This document shows positions 1-3,915 of a stretch of 6,063 nucleotides of DNA, one piece after another (position 1 is the first letter of the stretch; every line of letters begins with the position of its first letter). Position numbers and translations under genes: made by a program. The DNA is taken from positions 1 to 6,063 of the forward strand of contig JAJDCT010000426.1 in NCBI GenBank assembly GCA_029260695.1. Direction: 5' to 3'. The notes under the pieces were generated by a model. It was not told the DNA's origin. It saw only the letters and a program-made list of their open reading frames with translations, and did no database searches. Source of the stretch: Phycisphaeraceae bacterium (GTDB lineage Bacteria; Planctomycetota; Phycisphaerae; Phycisphaerales; Phycisphaeraceae).

Positions 1-31
1 GGACGCCAACGAAGAAAAGAATCAAGCATTA

Positions 32-197
32 ACCGCAGAGGCACAGAGACACAGAGAAGATCAAGGCGTGTGAAACAGTGATGAACGCTGGTAAAGCCTT
101 TTGCTTAGCGGCTTGGCCTGCGTCTTCATCACCGTTCATCAGCGTTTATCACTGTTTCACTTCCTGTATGGCTCCGCGCTCTTTGCGCCTTCGCGGT
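32..197. repeat. Nested inverted-repeat element downstream of thiG
   Basis: Three inverted pairs sit inside one another. The outer arms (32-49 and 180-197) match at 14 of 18 positions when one is reverse-complemented and belong to the 'accgcagaggc' type of sequence. The middle arms (70-90 and 140-160) match at 20 of 21. A short inner pair, aagcc (94-98) and ggctt (110-114), closes an 11-base loop. The element starts 15 bases beyond the thiG stop codon and carries no open frame of note. Sequences of this style are, from memory, common dispersed intergenic repeats in planctomycete and related genomes, but copy number cannot be seen in one window. It could also fold as a 3'-end stem-loop of the thiSG transcript, although no T-run follows it on the minus strand, so I do not call it an intrinsic terminator. 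Confidence 0.75.
121..160 (-). repeat. Four 10-bp tandem units forming one arm of the element
   Basis: Read in steps of ten, positions 121-160 give four related units with a plus-strand consensus close to accgttcatc. On the minus strand this is gatgaacggt-like. The opposite strand of the left arm (70-99) shows the same periodicity with two or three units, including gatgaacgct at 80-89. The last two units of 121-160 form the right middle arm (140-160) of the inverted repeat. Confidence 0.7.
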
Positions 198-211
198 GAT
201 CCCCAGACCCG

Positions 212-1066
212 TCATTCCCCCGGGATATAACTAATCACCCCGCTCCACGGGCTGCTCGCTGTCGCATACAGCTTCTTGGGGATCCGCCCGGCGAGGTAGG
301 AGAGTCGCCCGGCCTCCAAGGCGTGCCGCATCGCGTGGGCCATGCGGATCGCGTCCTTCGCGTGGGCGATACCGGTATTCAATAACACCGCGTCAGCCCC
401 TAGTTCCATCGCGATCGTGACATCGCTTGCGGCTCCCACGCCGGCATCGAGGATCACCGGGTAGTCGGGGTCACCGTCCTTGAGCAGTTCTAAAATGATG
501 CGGATGGCGTTGGGATTCAAGACACCCTGGCCCGAGCCGATCGGCGAGCCGGCGGGCATCACGCTCGAAGCGCCGGCTTCCTTGATCTTAACCGCCATCA
601 CCGGGTCGTCCGACGTGTAGCACAGCACCTTGAACCCGTCTTTGACCAACTCCGCGCAGGCTTCCAAGGTCCCCACCGGGTCCGGCAGCAGCGTTTTCTT
701 ATCCGCGAGGACTTCGAGTTTGACCCAGTCTTTGCCGGGGTTATCAAGTTGATCCAGGATCTCCCGGCCAAGCCGAGCGACCCGCACCGCGTCCTCGGCG
801 GTGAAGCAGCCGGCGGTGTTCGGCAGGATCGTGTAACGCGACGTGTCGATGAAATCCAGCAGCGACTCGCCTTTTTCGTTGACCAGCCGTTCACGCCGGA
901 CCGCCACGGTCACCACCTGGGCGCCGCTGGCGTCCAGTGCCTTCTGCATCGTCGGGTAATCGGCATACTTGCCGGTCCCGACGATCAGCCGAGATGTCAG
1001 CGTCCGCCCGGCAACTTTAAAGGGCGTGTCAAGTGTTTCAGCGGTAGGGGGGGTAAGCGTGGGCAT
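212..1066 (-). CDS. thiG: Thiazole synthase ThiG
   Basis: ThiG condenses 1-deoxy-D-xylulose 5-phosphate, dehydroglycine and the sulfur of ThiS thiocarboxylate into the thiazole phosphate of thiamine, in the cytosol. The 284 residues form one (beta/alpha)8 domain. Visible family marks are [10 protein letters not shown] (25-34), WVKLEVL with the expected imine-forming lysine K116 and E118, the phosphate-binding stretch [11 protein letters not shown] (171-181), ILDAGVG with D207, LLNTGIA (228-234) and the C-terminal TASSPWSG (269-276). Well-known ThiG proteins are about 256 residues. Part of the extra length is an N-terminal tail of about 15 residues ([10 protein letters not shown]...) before the conserved core. 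The only in-frame ATG is at 1066, and no Shine-Dalgarno sequence precedes it, since the upstream mRNA is C-rich. The gene lies 67 bases after thiS on the same strand and is probably co-transcribed with it. Identification is firm; only the exact N-terminus is uncertain. Confidence 0.96.
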   Translation of the reverse strand: MPTLTPPTAETLDTPFKVAGRTLTSRLIVGTGKYADYPTMQKALDASGAQVVTVAVRRERLVNEKGESLLDFIDTSRYTILPNTAGCFTAEDAVRVARLGREILDQLDNPGKDWVKLEVLADKKTLLPDPVGTLEACAELVKDGFKVLCYTSDDPVMAVKIKEAGASSVMPAGSPIGSGQGVLNPNAIRIILELLKDGDPDYPVILDAGVGAASDVTIAMELGADAVLLNTGIAHAKDAIRMAHAMRHALEAGRLSYLAGRIPKKLYATASSPWSGVISYIPGE

Positions 1067-1071
1067 GGTTT

Positions 1072-1113
1072 GGGGTTCGGGGGCCGGGGTTCGGGTATCG
1101 GAGTTCGGATCAA
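1072..1113. repeat. Three 14-bp tandem units with a G-quadruplex motif
   Basis: Two identical 10-mers, ggggttcggg, begin at 1072 and 1086, and a third copy with two changes begins at 1100, giving a precise 14-bp period. Plus-strand positions 1072-1095 hold four G-runs (lengths 4, 5, 4 and 3) separated by loops of 3, 2 and 3 bases. This fits the standard G-quadruplex pattern of four runs of at least three G with loops of 1-7. The tract fills most of the thiS-thiG gap and ends 5 bases before the thiG start codon. The thiSG mRNA carries the C-rich complement. Confidence 0.8.
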
Positions 1114-1134
1114 TAGCTAAAGGCTAACAGCTTT
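1114..1134. repeat. Short degenerate 7-bp tandem repeat
   Basis: Three consecutive heptamers (tagctaa, aggctaa, cagcttt) abut the 14-bp repeat on one side and run into the thiS stop codon on the other. The copies are degenerate, so chance cannot be excluded. Together with the neighbouring repeat they account for essentially the whole thiS-thiG gap. Confidence 0.4.
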
Positions 1135-1337
1135 TAACCCCCGCCAACCAGGGTGACCAGTTCGACGGCATCGCCTTGTTTCAAAGGGGTTTCTTCGTGC
1201 AGCCGTTTGGGCACGACTTGCCGGTTGACCTCGACGGCCACCGCCTGCTCGCCCAGGCCCAAGGCCACGACCAACTCGCGGACGTTGCCCGCCTCGACCT
1301 GTTTGGGTTCACCGTTGATGGTTAGTTGCATTGTCAT
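1134..1337 (-). CDS. thiS: Sulfur carrier protein ThiS
   Basis: ThiS is the small ubiquitin-fold protein whose C-terminus is adenylated by a ThiF-type enzyme and converted to a thiocarboxylate that donates sulfur to ThiG. The 67 residues match the usual length of about 66. Visible marks are the first strand MQLTINGEPKQV, the helix region NVRELVVALGL (18-28), VAVEVNRQVVPK (33-44), the LKQGDAVELVTLVGGG end, and the C-terminal Gly-Gly needed for activation. Two in-frame ATGs are possible, at 1337 and 1331. The second gives MQLTINGEPK, the usual family start, and neither has a clear Shine-Dalgarno sequence. The gene is first in a minus-strand operon with thiG. No thiF, thiO or thiH is present in the window, so activation and dehydroglycine supply must be encoded elsewhere. 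Confidence 0.95.
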   Translation of the reverse strand: MTMQLTINGEPKQVEAGNVRELVVALGLGEQAVAVEVNRQVVPKRLHEETPLKQGDAVELVTLVGGG

Positions 1338-1398
1338 ATCGTGGGGGTAGTGTGCTCAAGTTATGTGGTCCGGTCGGCCCCGCCTTGCATGAGACGGG

Positions 1399-1404
1399 TA
1401 TTAT
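1399..1404 (+). promoter_or_regulatory. Possible -10 box for the ROK gene
   Basis: TATTAT (5 of 6 to consensus) lies 25 bases before the ATG at 1430 and would give a leader of roughly 18-20 bases. It overlaps the minus-strand TATAAT almost completely. No -35 box is visible at 16-18 bases. The TTGCAT at 1385-1390 is only 8 bases away, which is too close. Confidence 0.3.
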
Positions 1405-1405
1405 A
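1400..1405 (-). promoter_or_regulatory. Consensus -10 box for thiSG
   Basis: The minus strand reads a perfect TATAAT here, 62 bases upstream of the thiS ATG at 1337. The predicted start of transcription would be near 1393, leaving a leader of about 55 bases. No good -35 box is present: the best candidates at spacers of 16 or 18 bases match only 3 of 6 positions and overlap the start region of the divergent gene. An extended -10 TG is absent. No thi-box/TPP-riboswitch sequence is visible in the leader. Confidence 0.5.
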
Positions 1406-1429
1406 GGCCTTCAAGCGGGCGGATGAAAC

Positions 1430-2263
1430 ATGAAGCGTGATGCCATACTGGGAATCGATCTGGGCGGAACCAAGATGCTCATGTTGTGTGGGCAGGCTCA
1501 ACGCCGTATTGAAACGGGGACGGGGTTCACGCCGGAGTTGCTTGAAGATCATGTCCGTGGCTTCCTGCAGGAGCAGCACCTACAACCGCAGGGTATCGGG
1601 ATCGCGATCCCCGGCCTTGTTGATGGTGATGGCGTGATCCAGGCCTGCGATGTCCTGCCCCGCATGGCCGGGTGGAATCCCGTCGATGCCTTCTCAGATT
1701 TTGGCTGCAAGGTGGCCGCCATCAATGATGTGAAGGCGGCGCTTGTGGAAGAATTACACGACGCGCAGCCGGGGCTCACGGCGGGGGTGATCATGGTGGG
1801 GACCGCGGTCGGGGCGGCCTTTCAGGTTGCCGGGGAGCCGCTGCTGGGCGCCAATGGCTGGGCCGGGGAGCTGGGATATATGCCGATCCAGACGGGGCAG
1901 GGGATTAAACGGCTGGACGAGCTTGCCGGTGGATCGTTTATCGCTGCCAAACTTAAGTCCGATGGGCGCGGGCTGGCGGAGCTTGCCGGTGACGGTGATG
2001 AGCCGGCACTCGATGCCATCCGTGACGGTGGGGCCGCGCTGGGTTTGGCGCTCGCCACGGTCATCAACCTGCTCAATCCATCCGGGCTCGTACTCGGCGG
2101 TGGCACCCTGGGGCTGCCGGGCTATCTGGAGGCGGCGAAGCAGACGGCCAGGGACCACAGCCTCCCGGAGTTGTGGCAGTTGTGTACGATCTCTACGGTC
2201 AGAGCGGGCGAAGCCGTGGCCGCTATGGGCGCGGCACGCGTGGCCGCAGGGCACGGCGGGTAG
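1430..2263 (+). CDS. ROK-family sugar kinase-like protein, zinc motif absent
   Basis: A ROK protein (repressor, ORF, kinase) of 277 residues and most likely a cytosolic hexose kinase. It has the N-terminal phosphate loop IDLGGTK (9-15), GIAIPGLVDGDG (57-68), the catalytic Asp in AINDVKAA (D100), the second phosphate segment GTAVGAAF (124-131), GWAGELGY (143-150) and NLLNPSGLVLGGG (213-225). No DNA-binding N-terminus is present, so a kinase is more likely than a regulator. The zinc-site cluster of typical ROK glucokinases (His in GEIGH, then CxCGxxGCxE) is missing: position 150 is Tyr, there are no cysteines in 151-170, and the usual substrate Glu is replaced by Asp at D163. The substrate is therefore uncertain. 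The ATG at 1430 follows a weak purine-rich stretch, gggcgga (1417-1423). It is transcribed divergently from thiSG. Confidence 0.85.
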   Translation: MKRDAILGIDLGGTKMLMLCGQAQRRIETGTGFTPELLEDHVRGFLQEQHLQPQGIGIAIPGLVDGDGVIQACDVLPRMAGWNPVDAFSDFGCKVAAINDVKAALVEELHDAQPGLTAGVIMVGTAVGAAFQVAGEPLLGANGWAGELGYMPIQTGQGIKRLDELAGGSFIAAKLKSDGRGLAELAGDGDEPALDAIRDGGAALGLALATVINLLNPSGLVLGGGTLGLPGYLEAAKQTARDHSLPELWQLCTISTVRAGEAVAAMGAARVAAGHGG

Positions 2264-2279
2264 GCCTATCATCTGGGTG

Positions 2280-2308
2280 TTGTTGCTTCCGTGCCGGTCG
2301 GGTTTTAT
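2280..2308 (+). promoter_or_regulatory. Weak candidate promoter before the thioredoxin lipoprotein
   Basis: TTGTTG (2280-2285) and TTTTAT (2303-2308) are separated by 17 bases, matching the consensus at 3 of 6 and 4 of 6 positions. Transcription would start about 16 bases before the GTG start at 2331. Matches of this quality occur by chance, and read-through from the ROK gene is equally possible. Confidence 0.2.
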
Positions 2309-2330
2309 GAGTTGAAATGATTGGAATCAA

Positions 2331-2954
2331 GTGGTGAATTTTATACCTCATAGAAGACTTGGATTAGGGCTGGTTGGCCTGGCGTTGCTCCTGCTGGTGG
2401 GCTGTGCGGAGGCCGACTCACATGCTCCCAGTCATGAAAACGGCGAGCCCGGTCAAACCTCAAACACTGACCCGTCGTTGACAGTTGATACGAAGGCCAG
2501 CCATCTGCAAGTCGTGGACCTTGAGGGCATTAAAACCATCATCGCGGAATCGTCAGACGACGACCGGGTGCTGGTGATCGATTTTTGGGCGACCTGGTGT
2601 GTGCCGTGCGTGGAGATGTTTCCCGAGTTGCATAAAGGACTTGTGGATCTGGGCGACCGGGTCCGGGCGGTGACGGTGACGCTGGACGACCCTAGCCGGG
2701 AGGCGGCCGCAATCGCGTTTTTAAGCGAGCAGCACGCCCTGACGGATGCCTATATCTTCAAGTCCGACTCCGCCGCTCAGCAAGCGCTTGTGGATGGATT
2801 GGGCGACCGCTGGAACAACCTCGCGGTCCCGGCTATCTTGGTCTACGATCCCGGCAAGGGTCTGGTCGGCGAGTTCCTTGAAGGCGGAACCACGCCACAG
2901 ATCATCGCGTTGGTGAACACGTTGTTGGCATCAGACCAGGAAGAACAGCCATGA
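2331..2954 (+). CDS. Thioredoxin-fold lipoprotein (TlpA/ResA-like)
   Basis: A membrane-anchored thiol-disulfide protein facing the periplasm. The 207 residues begin with a basic, hydrophobic lipoprotein signal and a lipobox L22-V23-G24-C25. Ala at +2 gives no inner-membrane retention signal, so outer-membrane sorting is possible. A polar linker (about 26-58) leads to a thioredoxin domain with DFWATWCVPC (84-93), redox pair C90/C93 and the cis-proline segment LAVPAILVYD (164-173, P167). Family members reduce cytochrome c apoproteins or other periplasmic disulfides; the client here is unknown. The start is one of two adjacent GTG codons (2331 or 2334). The nearest upstream in-frame ATG (2307) meets a stop at once. 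The stop codon overlaps the methyltransferase start as ATGA, so translation of the two is likely coupled. Confidence 0.88.
   Translation: MVNFIPHRRLGLGLVGLALLLLVGCAEADSHAPSHENGEPGQTSNTDPSLTVDTKASHLQVVDLEGIKTIIAESSDDDRVLVIDFWATWCVPCVEMFPELHKGLVDLGDRVRAVTVTLDDPSREAAAIAFLSEQHALTDAYIFKSDSAAQQALVDGLGDRWNNLAVPAILVYDPGKGLVGEFLEGGTTPQIIALVNTLLASDQEEQP
2938..2943 (+). promoter_or_regulatory. Shine-Dalgarno sequence for the methyltransferase
   Basis: AGGAAG lies seven bases before the ATG at 2951, inside the 3' end of the lipoprotein gene. Its spacing favours 2951 over the other in-frame ATG at 2957. Confidence 0.6.
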
Positions 2955-3673
2955 GAATGACAGAAGAGGCGACCAGCCCTCTATATGACTTGTGGGCTAA
3001 GTTCTACGACTACACGTTCGGGGCACTGGTCCGTAACCGCCAGACGCTTGCGCTTCAGCAACTCCGCCCGGCATCCGGCAACAAGATACTGGACATCGGT
3101 GTCGGCACGGGCATGACGCTCAAGCACTACCCCAAGGACATCACGGTTGTCGGCATGGACCTCTCTGCCGGCATGCTCGCCAAGGCCCGCAAGAAGATCC
3201 GGCGCGACGGGTTGGACCACTGCATGCTTGTGCAGGGCGACGCCATGACCCCGCCGTTTGCCGACCACAGCTTCGATCATGTGATGATCACACACGTCGT
3301 CTCGGTCGTCAGCGACCCACAGAAGCTGATGTGCTGGGCACGGCGGATGGTCAAGCCAGGCGGTCGGATCGTCGTGCTCAACCACTTCCTGAGTACCAAC
3401 CCCTTCCTGGCGTGGTGGGAAAAAACCCTCAACCCGATCTTCGTGAAGATCGGCTGGCACAGCGACCTGGCGCTGGAGGACTGCCTGCAAGGCACGGACC
3501 TGACGGTGCAGTACAACTTCAAGATGAGTCACATCGACCTCTGGCAGATCGTGGTGCTTAGTGAACTCCCCCCCGGTCAGTCCCCCGGGCTCATACCGCA
3601 GCTCAAGCCCCCCGCGGCCGTGGCGGGCGACGGCCCGGCTGGCAAGTCTCACGCCGCACTGGCGATGGACTGA
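2951..3673 (+). CDS. PmtA/OlsG-like SAM-dependent lipid N-methyltransferase
   Basis: A class I methyltransferase resembling the Rhodobacter-type phosphatidylethanolamine N-methyltransferase PmtA, acting at the inner face of the membrane. Visible features are the N-terminal YDLWAKFYDYTFG (12-24), SAM motif I LDIGVGTGM (47-55), the acidic motif VVGMDLS with D70, QGDAMTPPF (95-103), the FDHVMITHVVSVVSDP segment (108-123), KPGGRIVVLNHF (135-146) and GWHSDL (168-173). These match the PmtA family pattern rather than ubiquinone or tRNA methyltransferases. Close planctomycete relatives include OlsG, which methylates ornithine lipids, so the substrate could be phosphatidylethanolamine or an aminolipid. 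The last 35 or so residues (206-240) form a Pro/Gly/Ala-rich tail beyond the usual family end of about 200 residues. The start overlaps the lipoprotein stop by four bases. No terminator hairpin with a T-run is visible after the stop. Confidence 0.85.
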   Translation: MRMTEEATSPLYDLWAKFYDYTFGALVRNRQTLALQQLRPASGNKILDIGVGTGMTLKHYPKDITVVGMDLSAGMLAKARKKIRRDGLDHCMLVQGDAMTPPFADHSFDHVMITHVVSVVSDPQKLMCWARRMVKPGGRIVVLNHFLSTNPFLAWWEKTLNPIFVKIGWHSDLALEDCLQGTDLTVQYNFKMSHIDLWQIVVLSELPPGQSPGLIPQLKPPAAVAGDGPAGKSHAALAMD

Positions 3674-3853
3674 CACCCCCGGTTCTTTTCTGTATGAGAT
3701 CGTCTTAGAGCATCTCCACGCCAGTTATATCGTGCCTGTCCTTGATCGCCGCGGATGCATATCCGAGGAACCCCGCATATTCACGTAGAGCATGCGAGAC
3801 CTTTTACTTTTGGACTGGGGATGCGATAGCCGTGAAGGCCACACACCGTTTGT

Positions 3854-3882
3854 TTGCTGCCCCCGGCAGGTCGGCGTATATT
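3854..3882 (+). promoter_or_regulatory. Candidate promoter of the lptD-like gene
   Basis: TTGCTG (3854-3859) and TATATT (3877-3882) are spaced by exactly 17 bases. The -10 box matches the consensus at 5 of 6 positions and the -35 at 3 of 6. Transcription would start near 3889, giving a leader of about 27 bases. The -10 box lies between inverted tetramers GGCG (3873-3876) and CGCC (3883-3886), and wider inverted hexamers GTTTGC (3852-3857) and GCAAAC (3892-3897) flank the promoter, so an operator is conceivable. The rest of 3674-3915 shows no gene, tRNA or terminator that I can support. Confidence 0.45.
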
Positions 3883-3900
3883 CGCCCTGTCGCAAACGTT

Positions 3901-3906
3901 AGGGGA
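3901..3906 (+). promoter_or_regulatory. Shine-Dalgarno sequence of the lptD-like gene
   Basis: AGGGGA stands nine bases before the ATG at 3916 and supports that start codon. Confidence 0.6.
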
Positions 3907-3915
3907 CGCCAGCCT

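Noticed and set aside
3..32. Possible C-terminal tail of an upstream plus-strand gene (TPTKKRIKH, then TAA at 30-32)
   Set aside because: Only nine codons are visible and nothing identifies a protein; the stop also overlaps the start of the repeat element.
749..1120. Open frame of 123 codons on the plus strand
   Set aside because: It lies antisense to thiG, whose conserved motifs fix the true frame, and its translation shows no family motif.
1754..2272. Open frame of 172 codons on the minus strand
   Set aside because: It is a GC-rich shadow of the ROK gene; the composition is Arg/Pro-rich and without recognisable domains.
2981..3676. Open frame of 231 codons on the minus strand, nearly as long as the methyltransferase
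   Set aside because: The plus frame has the full set of SAM and PmtA motifs and a Shine-Dalgarno sequence; the minus frame has none.
3752..3765. Small hairpin cggat-gcat-atccg as a terminator after the methyltransferase
   Set aside because: The stem is five pairs and no T-run follows it.
3561..3788. Plus-strand open frame of 75 codons extending past the methyltransferase stop, considered as a frameshifted continuation
   Set aside because: The methyltransferase already contains its full domain, and the alternative translation has no similarity to a known C-terminus.
3706..3793. Direct octamer repeat tagagcat at 3706-3713 and 3786-3793, 80 bp apart, as a possible attachment site or element border
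   Set aside because: Eight bases is too short to distinguish from chance, and no mobile gene is nearby.
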